Positions 51,272 to 59,817 of a stretch of DNA of 64,000 nt are shown in pieces; the stretch's first letter is position 1, and each line of letters begins with the position of its first letter. Origin of the DNA: Amycolatopsis acidiphila (lineage in GTDB: Bacteria > Actinomycetota > Actinomycetes > Mycobacteriales > Pseudonocardiaceae); the NCBI RefSeq assembly GCF_021391495.1, contig NZ_CP090063.1, positions 2,666,001-2,730,000 on the forward strand. The letters run 5' to 3'. The translations under genes were made by a program, and so were the position numbers. The notes under the pieces were generated by a model. The model had not been told where the DNA came from and ran no database searches. It saw only the letters and a program-made list of their open reading frames with translations.

Positions 51272-52383
51272 GCGGGCGGTGGGACGAAGCTTCGCGGCGG
51301 ATGCGGCTGCGGATCGACGAGACCGCGGCCGACGTGGCAACGGGCTTCCCGAACTACGCCGACACGGACACGGGCGTCTGGACCCGCAGTGCGGACGGGT
51401 TCTGGACCGGCGGCTTCTGGGGCGGCCTCCTCGCGCTGGCGGCCGTCGATTCCGGTGCGCGGCGGCACGCGCGGCTGGCCGACGACGTGGCGGAGCGGCT
51501 CACGGTCCGGGCGCACTCGGACACGGCGTTCCGCGGTTTCCTGTTCTTCTACGGCGCGGGAGTCGCACACTTCACCGGGAAGAGTGAAACCACACGTGAG
51601 GCGGCGCTCGCCGGCGCGCAGGGGCTCGCCTCGAGCTTCAACCACGACGCGGGGCTGATCCCGCTCGGCAGCCAGGCCGAGGAATCCGACGCGGTCGGCG
51701 CCGGTGCCGCCAACATCGACGCCGTGCCCGGCACCGTTGCGCTGCTCGCCTGGGCCGCGCGGGAGACGGACCGGCCGGAGCTGGCGGACATGGCCCGCGC
51801 GCACGCGCAGCGCCATGTCGAGTACTGCCTGCGCGAGGACGGTTCCGTGTGCCAGTCCGCTGCCTTCGACGAGTGGGACGGGACCCTGTTGCGGCGCTAC
51901 ACCCACAAGGGACGCTCCGACGACAGCACGTGGGCCCGCGCCCAGGCCTGGGCGATGCTCGGCTTCGCCCAGGCCGCCCGCTGGGTGGGCCCCGAGTTCG
52001 TCGAACCGGCGACGACGGCCGCGGACTGGTGGCTCGAGCAGCTGCCCGCCGACCGCATCGCACCTTGGGATTTCAGTGCCGGGCCGGCCGAGCCGCGGGA
52101 CACCTCCGCGACCGCCATCGCCGCGGCCGCACTGCTCAAGCTGGCCGCGCTGGTCCCGGATCGTCCGCGGTACCGGGAGCACGCCGCCGCGATGGTGGAC
52201 ACCCTGACCACGTTCGTCACGCCGACCGGTGCGGGGGACCACCGCCGGCCGGGCATGCTCACCGGAGGCTGCTTCGATCCCAAGCGCGGGGTGGCCACCG
52301 ACGCGGAGCTGGTTTGGGGTGACTACTTCCTGCTGGAGAGCCTCCTGGCGCTGCGGGGCGTGCTCGAACCGGCGGAGTTGTAG
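51268..52383 (+). CDS. GH88-like (unsaturated glucuronyl hydrolase-type) protein
   Basis: A 371-aa cytoplasmic alpha/alpha-barrel protein. NYADTDTGVWTRSADGFWTGGFWGG resembles the substrate-entry region, GAGAANIDAVPGTVALLAWAA aligns with the first catalytic Asp region (D-MMN in classic members), and RDTSATAIAAAALLKLAAL holds the second Asp. DDSTWARAQAWAMLGFAQ is strongly typical. These enzymes cleave unsaturated uronic or deoxy sugars by vinyl-ether hydration. Odd context: an operon of CoA enzymes. A second family member is encoded at 58463. Confidence 0.8.
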   Translation: MSGRWDEASRRMRLRIDETAADVATGFPNYADTDTGVWTRSADGFWTGGFWGGLLALAAVDSGARRHARLADDVAERLTVRAHSDTAFRGFLFFYGAGVAHFTGKSETTREAALAGAQGLASSFNHDAGLIPLGSQAEESDAVGAGAANIDAVPGTVALLAWAARETDRPELADMARAHAQRHVEYCLREDGSVCQSAAFDEWDGTLLRRYTHKGRSDDSTWARAQAWAMLGFAQAARWVGPEFVEPATTAADWWLEQLPADRIAPWDFSAGPAEPRDTSATAIAAAALLKLAALVPDRPRYREHAAAMVDTLTTFVTPTGAGDHRRPGMLTGGCFDPKRGVATDAELVWGDYFLLESLLALRGVLEPAEL

Positions 52384-52429
52384 ATCATCCGGGTTACTAT
52401 GGCCAAGACCTCGACCAGGAGAGAGCGCG

Positions 52430-53587
52430 ATGACGCGTACGCCGGAAACCCCCGCGGAAGTGCTGCTGGAGCAGCTCGCCTCGCGGCATTCCGAGCTGCT
52501 CGTCCTGTCGGACGACTCGGTCGCGATGAAGTCGGTGGCGCGCCGGATCCGGGAGCTGGGCGAGTTCGACATGTCCCTGGTCGGCCGGCTCGAGTCGGGG
52601 CGCCGGCTGGTGCACCGGAGCTGGCAGGGCACGACGAGCACGGCACTGCACCGGCTTGTCGTGCCCGAGGGCGTCGGGCTGGGCGGCAAGAGCATCGCCC
52701 AGCGGCGGCCGGTGTGGGTGCGCGACTACCGCACATCGGACGCGATCACGCACGACTTCGACGAGCTGGTCGCGCGGGAGGGTCTCGGTGCGATGCTGGC
52801 CGTCCCCATGATCTACGACGGGGAAGTGCTCGGCGCCGTGTACGTCGGCATCCGCACCGAGGCCTCCTTCGGCGACCAGGTGATCGCGCGGCTCGAGGAG
52901 GCGGCGGCCGTCGCTTCGGTGACCCTGGTCAGCTCGGAGCGGGCGAAGCTGCAGACGGGAGTGGCGCTGGACGCCGAGCGGCGTCGGATGGCGGCCGACC
53001 TGCACGACTCGGTCAGCCCGGTGCTCTTCCGCATCGGTGCCGAGCTCCGCAGCCTGCGGTCGATGGACGACCTCGACCGGATCCGGGACCGGCTCGACGA
53101 GGTGCAGCGGCAGGTCGCGTCGGTGAGCGCGCTGCTGCGCAACTCGCTGGCCCACCTGAACGAACAGCCCCCGGAGCGCCGGCTCGCGGTGGTCATCCAG
53201 GAGGACTGCGAGGCCTTCGAGGAGCGGACCGGGCTGCCGGCCTCGTTCGTGGCGCTCGCGGAGATCCCGGAGCTGGCACCGGGCCGGACGGAGGCGCTGA
53301 ACAGCGTCGTGCGCGAGGCGCTGGTCAACGTCGAGAAGCACGCCCAGGCGTCCACTGTGGTCGTGAGCGTCGTGGTGGCGGCCGGGCGGCTCACCGTCGC
53401 GGTCGCCGATGACGGGCACGGCTGGGCCACCGGTGACCTGGCCAAGGCGGGCCACCTCGGCCTGCCGCTGTCCGTGCGCCGGATGGAACGGGTGGGCGGC
53501 GGCATGTCGGTCGTCGGCAACGAGGACGGCGGCACGACCGTGCGGGCCTGGGTGCCCTGCGTGGCCGAGGGTGCCGACGATGTCTGA
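52430..53587 (+). CDS. Cytoplasmic GAF-domain sensor histidine kinase
   Basis: A 385-aa kinase without membrane segments. GAF domain at residues 20-165 (GVGLGGKSIAQRRPVWVRDY, LAVPMIYDGEVLGAVYVG); HisKA_3 box with phospho-His192 in MAADLHDSVSPVLF; ATPase domain with VREALVNVEKHAQAS (N box), VADDGHGW (G1) and GHLGLPLSVRRM (G2). ATG 52430 follows AGGAGAGAGCGCG. Overlaps the response-regulator gene by 8 bp, so they are a coupled pair that senses an intracellular signal. Confidence 0.92.
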   Translation: MTRTPETPAEVLLEQLASRHSELLVLSDDSVAMKSVARRIRELGEFDMSLVGRLESGRRLVHRSWQGTTSTALHRLVVPEGVGLGGKSIAQRRPVWVRDYRTSDAITHDFDELVAREGLGAMLAVPMIYDGEVLGAVYVGIRTEASFGDQVIARLEEAAAVASVTLVSSERAKLQTGVALDAERRRMAADLHDSVSPVLFRIGAELRSLRSMDDLDRIRDRLDEVQRQVASVSALLRNSLAHLNEQPPERRLAVVIQEDCEAFEERTGLPASFVALAEIPELAPGRTEALNSVVREALVNVEKHAQASTVVVSVVVAAGRLTVAVADDGHGWATGDLAKAGHLGLPLSVRRMERVGGGMSVVGNEDGGTTVRAWVPCVAEGADDV

Positions 53588-54215
53588 CCACAGCAACGTC
53601 CGGGTGCTCGTGGTGGACGACCATCCGGTGATCCGCGGTGGTGTCGAGCTGCTCGCCGCCGAGGATCCGGCGATCACCGTGGTGGGCGGCGCGAGTACGG
53701 GGCACGAGGCGATCAAGGTCGCGCAGGAGGTCGCCGCCGACGTGATCCTGCTGGACCTGCGCCTGCCGGACGTGCCGGCGCCCGAGCTCGTCACCCAGCT
53801 GCGGCGGGTCGCGCCGCGCGTGAAGATCCTGCTGTTCACCGCGTTCGCCGATCACGGCGCGATCGATGTGCTGATCGAGGCGGGCGCGGACGGCTGTCTG
53901 GTCAAGGACATCACCGGCGGGGACTTCGCCACGGCGGTGCGCCGGGTGGCCCGCGGGGTCCGGGTCGTCGATCCCCGGCTGACCGGCCGGCACGCCTCCG
54001 CGACCCCGGAACTGCTGTTCCGGGTCGGCCTCACCAAGCGGGAGTACGAGGTGCTGCGGCTCGCCGCGATGGGGCACAGCAATCCGGAGATCGCCGATCG
54101 GCTCGCGCTCGCCCGCAACACCGTGAAGACGTATCTGCAGACCGCGATGCAGAAACTGAACGCGCGGAACAGGGTCGAGGCCATCGCCAAGGCACACGAG
54201 CTCAGGCTGCTTTAG
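53580..54215 (+). CDS. LuxR/NarL-family response regulator
   Basis: A 211-aa regulator. Receiver domain: acidic pocket VVDDHP (Asp13 and 14), phospho-acceptor Asp59 in VILLDLRLPD, and Lys in GCLVKDI. C-terminal LuxR HTH: LTKREYEVLRLAAMGHSNPEIADRL and NTVKTYLQTAMQKLNARNR. Partner of the GAF kinase. Its target sites are unknown; the palindrome shared by 46500 and 55216 is one candidate because it sits before genes on both sides of this pair. Confidence 0.93.
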   Translation: MSDHSNVRVLVVDDHPVIRGGVELLAAEDPAITVVGGASTGHEAIKVAQEVAADVILLDLRLPDVPAPELVTQLRRVAPRVKILLFTAFADHGAIDVLIEAGADGCLVKDITGGDFATAVRRVARGVRVVDPRLTGRHASATPELLFRVGLTKREYEVLRLAAMGHSNPEIADRLALARNTVKTYLQTAMQKLNARNRVEAIAKAHELRLL

Positions 54216-54282
54216 CCAGTTCCCCTTCCCGGCGGTTTGCGCGAGTCGCCGTGCTGTCACGAATTCGGTGAGGTGTTTCGTC

Positions 54283-55212
54283 ATGAGTGCATTCCTGGAC
54301 TACTGGGGAGAATGCGCCGGCAGGCCGGCGATGGTGTGGGTGGACCGGGCCGGGAACCATCGCCTGCTCCCTTATTCTCATTTCGCCGGCTGCGCCGCGC
54401 GGTTCGCCGGCCTGCTGGACGACCTCGGCCTCGCGACGGGGGAGTCGGTCGCGGTACTGCTGCCGCCGGTGCCCGAATGGTGGGAGGTCGCCGCCGGGGC
54501 GATGCGAGCCGGGGTCCCGTTCGCGCCGATGCCATGCGGTGTGCTGGACGGTGACCGGCTGCGAGCCGCCGGAGCGGCTGTCCTGGTGGTCGACGAGGCA
54601 CACCTCGAACCCGCGCTGGCGCTCCGGCGGGCTGGCGGGGTGCGGCACGTGATCTGCGTCGGCGACCTGCCGCACGCCGAGGCGATGAACTACCGGGCCA
54701 TGATGTTCCTGGCGGAGACGGAACACGAACCGGCACCCCCGGGCGGCCCGGTCCTGCTGGCCGGTGACGAGAGCTACAGCCACGCCGATCTGCGGCGACT
54801 GGCGGTCGGACTCGGACTGGCGTGGCTGGATCGGCGTCGGGACGACCTGCACTGGAGTCTCACTCCACGGCACACGGCCGCCGGTGTCCTGCTCGGCTTG
54901 ATCGAGCCGTGGTCGGCGGGGGCGGCGATCCTGGTCGACGAAACCGGTGGGGACCCCATGCGGGTCCGCGGCCTGCTGGAAAGGTTTCGGGTGAACACGA
55001 TTTCCGCACCCGGATCGTCCTATGTGGAGCTCGCCGGGACCGATCTGCGTGGCCTGCGGAACTCGGCATTGCGTCGCGTGCTCGCCACCGGTGCCCAGCC
55101 GGACGCCGGCGCGGCCCGTGCGTGGTCCCGGCAGACCGGCCTCTGGATCCACCCCGGTCCCGCACCCGCCGCGGCCTTGACGAACTGCGCGACTTTTCCC
55201 GGCGCCTTTTGA
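54283..55212 (+). CDS. Half-length acyl-CoA ligase-like protein (ANL N-domain only)
   Basis: A 309-aa protein resembling the N-terminal half of AMP-forming ligases: LPYSHFAGCAARFAGLLDDLGLATGESVAVLLPPVPEWWEVAAGAMRAGVPFAPM and, later, AILVDETGGDPMRVRGLLERFRVNTISAPGSSY. The ATP-binding P-loop (TSGTTGxPK) is not found; the place where it should be reads LLAGDESYSHADLRRL. The C-terminal lysine domain is missing. Full enzymes have over 500 residues. The frame is open and has a ribosome site (GAGGTG, 8 bp), so it may be a non-catalytic binding protein or a decaying gene. Confidence 0.65.
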   Translation: MSAFLDYWGECAGRPAMVWVDRAGNHRLLPYSHFAGCAARFAGLLDDLGLATGESVAVLLPPVPEWWEVAAGAMRAGVPFAPMPCGVLDGDRLRAAGAAVLVVDEAHLEPALALRRAGGVRHVICVGDLPHAEAMNYRAMMFLAETEHEPAPPGGPVLLAGDESYSHADLRRLAVGLGLAWLDRRRDDLHWSLTPRHTAAGVLLGLIEPWSAGAAILVDETGGDPMRVRGLLERFRVNTISAPGSSYVELAGTDLRGLRNSALRRVLATGAQPDAGAARAWSRQTGLWIHPGPAPAAALTNCATFPGAF

Positions 55213-55215
55213 CCT

Positions 55216-55232
55216 CTCCAGGTGGAGGTACC
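55216..55232. promoter_or_regulatory. Second copy of the CTCCAGGTGGAGGTACC motif
   Basis: Identical 17 bp to 46500-46516, just after the stop of the half-ligase gene and 58 bp before the MFS start. TTGACC directly precedes it and could be a -35. It suggests co-regulation of the carrier with the ketoglutarate-semialdehyde dehydrogenase/CoA-transferase divergon. Confidence 0.6.
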
Positions 55233-55289
55233 ACGGGGTGCCCGCCGCGAAGAGGCTTTCGGAAAACATCCCGACGAAAAGGAACACCG

Positions 55290-56612
55290 ATGTCCCTGAT
55301 CTCGCGCAGCGGAAAAGCAGGATTCGCCAGCGCCGTCGGCACGACCGTGGAATGGTATGACTTCTTCATCTACGGCACCGCGGCCGGACTCGTCTTCAAC
55401 AAACTGTTCTTCCCCCAGTTCGACGCCGTGATCGGTACGCTGTTGTCGTTCGCGACGTTCTCCGCGGCCTTCGTCGCGCGGCCGATCGGCGGAGTCCTGT
55501 TCGGACACTTCGGGGACCGGATCGGCCGCAAGTCCGTGCTGGTGCTGACCCTGAGCATCATGGGGACGACCACCTTCGCCGTCGGTGTGCTGCCCAGCTA
55601 CGGGACGATCGGGGTGGCCGCCCCGGTCATCCTCGTCACGCTGCGGTTCGTCCAGGGCCTCTCGCTCGGCGGTGAGTACGGTGGCGCGGTGCTGATGGCG
55701 GTCGAGCACGCGCCGTCCCACCGGCGCGGCTACTACGGGAGCTGGGTGCAGATGGGCGTGCCGGCGGGCCTCATGCTCGGCAACGCGGTGTTCCTCGCCT
55801 TCGGTGCGATGTCGCCCGAGAGCTTCCTCTCCTGGGGCTGGCGGGTGCCGTTCCTGATCGGCGGCGTGTTCGTCCTCGCCGGACTCGCCGTGCGGCTGAA
55901 GCTCGGCGAAAGCCCCAGCTTCGACCGGCTGAAGGACAAGGAGAACGTGGTCAAGCTGCCGATCGCCGTCGTGCTGCGGCAGTATCCGAAACAGGTACTG
56001 CTGACCGGCGGTGCCTACCTCTCGATCGGGGTCACGTTCTATCTGACCACAGTGTTCGGCCTGAGCTACGGCGCCCAGCAGGTCGGTTTCAGCCGTAACT
56101 CGATGCTGTGGATCGTGCTGGCGGCGATGGCCCTCACTTTCGTCACCCTGCCGGTCTTCGGCGCGCTGTCGGACCGCTTCGGCCGCAAGCCGGTCTTCGC
56201 CGCCGGGACCGTGGCGATGGGTGTGCTGGCGTTTCCCTGGTTCTGGCTGCTCGGCACCGGTTCGTTCCTGCTGGCCGCGCTCGGTTACCTGTTGATCTGC
56301 ACCGGTTTCTCCGCCGCGTTCGGCCCACTCGCCGCGTTCTTCGCCGAGGCCTTCGAGACGAAGATCAGGTACTCCGGCATCTCGTTCGGCTACACCCTCG
56401 GCACGCTGGCCAGCAGCGCCCTGGCGCCGATCGTCGCCACCTGGCTGCTGGACCGCACCGGCGGCGTCACGGCGGTGGCCTGGTACATGGTCTGCACCGC
56501 GGTGCTCTCACTGCTGTGCACGTTCGCCCTGCGCGAGACCTACGGATCGAAGCTGCCCGACCAGACGCGAACGGCGTCGCGGAGCAAGCCACCACTGCTG
56601 CCCACCGAGTGA
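55290..56612 (+). CDS. MFS transporter, metabolite:H+ symporter (MHS) family
   Basis: A 440-aa carrier with about 12 membrane helices. Family markers: GTTVEWYDFFIYGTAAGLVF in the first helix, the loop motif FGHFGDRIGRKSVLV, RFVQGLSLGGEYGGAVLMA in helix 4 and GALSDRFGRKPVF in the second half. MHS carriers import organic acids such as citrate, 2-oxoglutarate, shikimate or aromatic acids with protons. Located between an organic-acid operon and an IclR regulon. Confidence 0.9.
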   Translation: MSLISRSGKAGFASAVGTTVEWYDFFIYGTAAGLVFNKLFFPQFDAVIGTLLSFATFSAAFVARPIGGVLFGHFGDRIGRKSVLVLTLSIMGTTTFAVGVLPSYGTIGVAAPVILVTLRFVQGLSLGGEYGGAVLMAVEHAPSHRRGYYGSWVQMGVPAGLMLGNAVFLAFGAMSPESFLSWGWRVPFLIGGVFVLAGLAVRLKLGESPSFDRLKDKENVVKLPIAVVLRQYPKQVLLTGGAYLSIGVTFYLTTVFGLSYGAQQVGFSRNSMLWIVLAAMALTFVTLPVFGALSDRFGRKPVFAAGTVAMGVLAFPWFWLLGTGSFLLAALGYLLICTGFSAAFGPLAAFFAEAFETKIRYSGISFGYTLGTLASSALAPIVATWLLDRTGGVTAVAWYMVCTAVLSLLCTFALRETYGSKLPDQTRTASRSKPPLLPTE

Positions 56613-56640
56613 TCCGCGCCGGCCGCCACCGTCCAGCTAT

Positions 56641-56657
56641 GCTGAATGCCATTCAGC
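56641..56657. promoter_or_regulatory. IclR-type operator before the IclR gene
   Basis: GCTGAATG (56641-56648), C, CATTCAGC (56650-56657): exact inverted repeat with one central base, 20 bp before the IclR start. Autoregulatory site by position. Related sites lie at 57518 and 59711. Confidence 0.75.
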
Positions 56658-56677
56658 AGGACAGGGAAGGACCGGAC

Positions 56678-57466
56678 ATGGCGGAATCACCGGTGCGCAG
56701 CGTGGACAAGGCGCTCACCGTACTGCAGCTGCTCGGCGAGAGAGGACCGGACGGTCTGTCCCTTGTGGACATCGCGCAGGCACTCGGCAGTCCCAAGAGC
56801 GGGGCCCATCTCACCCTGTCCGCGCTGCGGCACCGCGGTTTCGTCACGCAGGACCGGGAAAGCGGCCGGTACCGGCTCGGCGGCGAGACGTTGCGGGTCG
56901 CCGCGTCCTACGAGGAGAAGCTGAGCTTCCGCACCAGCCTGCTGCCGTTGATCAGGCGGTTGTCCGAGGAGATCCGGCAGGTGTGCCACGTCGGCATCCT
57001 GGACGGCGCGGACATCATCTACCTGGAGAAGGTCGACGCCGACCGGTCGGTGACGGTGGGCTCGAAGATCGGCGGCCGCAACCCGGCGGCGAGCACCGCG
57101 CTCGGCCGCGCGGTGCTCGCCTGCCGCGAATGGGACAGTGCGGCGTTGCGAGCCCAGCTGGGGGGCACGAAGGCAGGTCCCCTGCCCGGACTCGGCTGGG
57201 CCCACCTGCGTGACGCGCTGGAGCAGGCGCGGGCCCGCGGCTACGCGCTCGACCTCGAGGAGAACGAGCCCGGGATCGCCTGTGTCGCGGTTCCGGTGCT
57301 GCTCAACGGAGTTCCGTGCTGCGCGATCTCGATCTCCACTCTCGCCGGGGAAACCGGTCCCGCCACTCTCGCGGGCTACGTGGAGCGGCTGCATGCTCTC
57401 GCGGCGCAGTACCTCGTGCCCCCGCTCCAGCTCCCGTCCCGCCCGGCGCGCGCCCGGCGCCACTGA
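56678..57466 (+). CDS. IclR-family transcriptional regulator
   Basis: A 262-aa regulator. N-terminal winged helix: VRSVDKALTVLQLLGERGPDGLSLVDIAQALGSPKSGAHLTLSAL; C-terminal effector domain: VCHVGILDGADIIYLEKVDA, PAASTALGRAVLA and AVPVLLNGVPCCAISISTL. Control of the FAH protein and GH88 genes is supported by the shared TGAACG/CGTTCA-type palindromes. Confidence 0.93.
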   Translation: MAESPVRSVDKALTVLQLLGERGPDGLSLVDIAQALGSPKSGAHLTLSALRHRGFVTQDRESGRYRLGGETLRVAASYEEKLSFRTSLLPLIRRLSEEIRQVCHVGILDGADIIYLEKVDADRSVTVGSKIGGRNPAASTALGRAVLACREWDSAALRAQLGGTKAGPLPGLGWAHLRDALEQARARGYALDLEENEPGIACVAVPVLLNGVPCCAISISTLAGETGPATLAGYVERLHALAAQYLVPPLQLPSRPARARRH

Positions 57467-57517
57467 CCCGCCCCCATACGTTGACGAGGTGCGCAGGGCC
57501 CCGTAGTGTTTGACTGG

Positions 57518-57536
57518 TACTGAACGACGTTCAGTA
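57518..57536. promoter_or_regulatory. IclR-type operator before the FAH-family gene
   Basis: TACTGAACGACGTTCAGTA, a perfect palindrome of 9-bp arms around one base, 41 bp before the start codon at 57577. Same spacing rule as the site at 56641. Confidence 0.75.
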
Positions 57537-57576
57537 TCGCTGAACTCCGAAGATGCTGAAGCATGAGGGGAAAAGC

Positions 57577-58458
57577 GTGACCCATCTTGTTCGATTCGCC
57601 GAGCCCGGCCATCCGGCGGCCATCCGCGTCGGGGTGCTGGACGATGAAGGTGAGCACCTGCGCGCCCTTCCCGTGGCCAGCATGAGCGAACTGCTCAGCC
57701 GGCCGCTGACGGAAATCCGGGCGCTGGTCGCTGCGGCCGCCGGCGCACCGGCCGTGCCCGCGCCCGGTGCGCGGTTGCTGCCACCCCTCGACGGGCGAAT
57801 GGAGGTGTGGGCGGCCGGCGTGACCTACCGCCGGTCGGAGGAGGCCCGCCGCGAGGAAAGCGCGGACGAGGACATCTATGCCCGCGTCTACCACGCCCAG
57901 CGGCCCGAGCTGTTCTTCAAGTCCGCGGCCTGGCGGGTGGTCACCGAAGGCGAGCCGATCGTCATCCGGGCCGACTCGCCCAACAACGTGCCGGAGCCCG
58001 AGCTCGGCCTGCTGCTGACGAGCCGCGGCGAAATCGCCGGCTACCTGGTGGTCGACGACGTCAGCTCGCGCAGCATCGAGGGCGAGAACCCGCTGTACCT
58101 GCCGCAGGCGAAGATCTACCAGGGCTCCTGCGCGGTCTCGGCCGGAGTGCGGCCGGCCTGGGAGATCGACGATCCGCTGAAGCTGGACCTGAGCATGCGG
58201 ATCCTGCGCGACGGGCGAGAGGTGTTCAGCGGGCGCGCCAACACCGGTGAGATGAACCGCAAGCCGGCCGAGCTGGTCGAGTACCTCTTGCGGGACAACG
58301 CTTATCCCGACGGGGTGGTGCTCTCGACCGGCACCTCGATCGTGCCAGGGCTCGATCTCGGCCTGGCCGAAGCAGACGTGGTCGAAATCGAGATCGGCGA
58401 GGTGGGCGCCCTGCGCACCCCGGTGGTCCGGGGTGCGGGCAAGCTCGATCAGGGTTGA
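57577..58458 (+). CDS. FAH-family protein, probably 2-keto-3-deoxy-pentonate dehydratase-like
   Basis: A 293-aa fumarylacetoacetate-hydrolase-fold protein. Metal ligands are in [10 protein letters not shown] (two Glu) and [25 protein letters not shown] (Asp). The blocks [26 protein letters not shown] and [16 protein letters not shown] resemble 2-keto-3-deoxy-D-arabinonate dehydratase (KdaD) more than gentisate or homoprotocatechuate enzymes. That enzyme yields 2-oxoglutarate semialdehyde, the substrate of the dehydrogenase at 44921. GTG 57577 follows GAGGGG; an ATG at 57553 lacks a site. Confidence 0.82.
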   Translation: MTHLVRFAEPGHPAAIRVGVLDDEGEHLRALPVASMSELLSRPLTEIRALVAAAAGAPAVPAPGARLLPPLDGRMEVWAAGVTYRRSEEARREESADEDIYARVYHAQRPELFFKSAAWRVVTEGEPIVIRADSPNNVPEPELGLLLTSRGEIAGYLVVDDVSSRSIEGENPLYLPQAKIYQGSCAVSAGVRPAWEIDDPLKLDLSMRILRDGREVFSGRANTGEMNRKPAELVEYLLRDNAYPDGVVLSTGTSIVPGLDLGLAEADVVEIEIGEVGALRTPVVRGAGKLDQG

Positions 58459-58462
58459 TCGC

Positions 58463-59623
58463 TCACTCCGGGACGAGGTCGGCCACACCGCGCGCCAGCG
58501 CCAGCGCGGCGAGGTAGTAGTAGTCGCCGTACGGCAAGGGCCCGTCCGTCCCGAGCCGGTGGGGCGCCGAATAGCAGGCGTGGGCGAGCACACCGACCTC
58601 GTCCTGGAAAAGCGCGTCGCGCCGCAACGCCCGCAACATGCGGGCCAGCCGGTCTTCCGCCCCCACCAGACGAGCCAGGTCCGCGTCCCGCCGCAATGTG
58701 AGAGCGAGGCCGTAGCACACGATCGCGGCGGCCGACGAGTCCTGGATGCCGGTGTCCACCACCAGGTCGTACGGTGTCAGCGCGTCGATGTCGTGGCTTC
58801 CGCAGTAGTAGTCGAGCAGCCGCGCCGCGATCCGACCGTACTCCGCCGAACCGGTTTCACACGCCATGGTGAGGTAACCGGCGATTCCCCACGCCTGACC
58901 GCGGGCCCAGCAGGAGTCATCGGCCGCGCCCTGGAACGTGCCCTGCCAGAACGGTTCGCCGTCGTCGCCGATCCGCGCCAGGTGGTAGGTGGAGCCGTCC
59001 GGGCGCAGCAGGCTCCGGGCGGTCCGATCGGCGTGCGCGCGGGCGGTCTCGGCCCATACCGGTGCCCCGGTCTGGTGGTACGCCCACCACAGCAGCGGCA
59101 GGTTCATCATCGTGTCGATCGTGCTGGTGGGCCTGGACCGGTCCTCGCCGATCGCGCCGAACGCCTGCAGGTGGCCCGAACCGGGTACCCGTCGCTCCGC
59201 CAGGACCTCGGCGGCCCGCAACGCCGAGGACGCCGCGGCCGGATCGCCGAACAGCCGGGCGACCAGTGCCGCGCTCGGCCAGAAGATGAACCCGATGTCG
59301 TGCGTGCCATGATCGTCCACCCGGCAGTCCAGCTTGGCCGAGAGCGTCCGGGCTCGCTCGACGAGGCCGTCGTCGGCGCAGCCGAGCTGAGCGAGGTGCA
59401 GCATCGCCCCCGCCCAGAACCCGGTCGTCCAGTTGCCGTGGTCGTAGTCCGTGCCGACCCACCGGCTGGCCTCGTCGATGGGGCGGTAGACCCAGCGGCC
59501 GTGCTCGGCGTAGTGCGCGGCCCGGTCGGCGCCCCCACCGAGCACCGCGCCGGTCACCCGCCTGCCCATTTCTTCGATTTCTTCCGGGGTCGGCAGGAAT
59601 TCGCCGGTGAATTGACTGTCCAT
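58463..59623 (-). CDS. Glycoside hydrolase family 88 protein (unsaturated glucuronyl hydrolase-type)
   Basis: A 386-aa alpha/alpha-barrel enzyme. The first catalytic Asp is in RPTSTIDTMMNLPLLWWAY and the second in DTGIQDSSAAAIVCYGL; DDSCWARGQAWGIAGY and PYGDYYYLAALALARG are typical. It removes the unsaturated uronic acid that lyases leave on oligosaccharides. No signal peptide, hence cytoplasmic. ATG 59623 follows AGGAGAGTC. Convergent with the FAH gene (4 bp apart), yet both appear to carry IclR-type sites at their 5' ends. Confidence 0.9.
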   Translation of the reverse strand: MDSQFTGEFLPTPEEIEEMGRRVTGAVLGGGADRAAHYAEHGRWVYRPIDEASRWVGTDYDHGNWTTGFWAGAMLHLAQLGCADDGLVERARTLSAKLDCRVDDHGTHDIGFIFWPSAALVARLFGDPAAASSALRAAEVLAERRVPGSGHLQAFGAIGEDRSRPTSTIDTMMNLPLLWWAYHQTGAPVWAETARAHADRTARSLLRPDGSTYHLARIGDDGEPFWQGTFQGAADDSCWARGQAWGIAGYLTMACETGSAEYGRIAARLLDYYCGSHDIDALTPYDLVVDTGIQDSSAAAIVCYGLALTLRRDADLARLVGAEDRLARMLRALRRDALFQDEVGVLAHACYSAPHRLGTDGPLPYGDYYYLAALALARGVADLVPE

Positions 59624-59698
59624 GACTCTCCTGTGACTGAAGCGAGGTCGGCGAGGCGACGGATATCGCTTTCCGGGAAAGGACGACCGCAATCAGGA

Positions 59699-59727
59699 CC
59701 GTTCAGCAATACTGAACGGCATTCGGT
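59699..59727. promoter_or_regulatory. IclR-type operator upstream of the GH88 gene
   Basis: ACTGAACG-G-CATTCGGT (59711-59727) matches the IclR-type palindrome with one mismatched pair; an overlapping arrangement CCGTTCAG-N5-CTGAACGG (59699-59719) adds another half-site. About 90 bp upstream of the GH88 start. Confidence 0.6.
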
Positions 59728-59817
59728 CGTGATGATCGAAGATTAGGCAACCGCTGCGGCGGAGTCAACCCGCTCAGCGGCCGCCGGGCAAGCGCCGAGC
59801 GAAGGTCGAACTGCCTC

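Noticed and set aside
54283..55212. Calling the half-length ligase a pseudogene outright
   Set aside because: The frame is open, with start and ribosome site, and no detached C-terminal domain follows, so it is kept as a gene of uncertain function.
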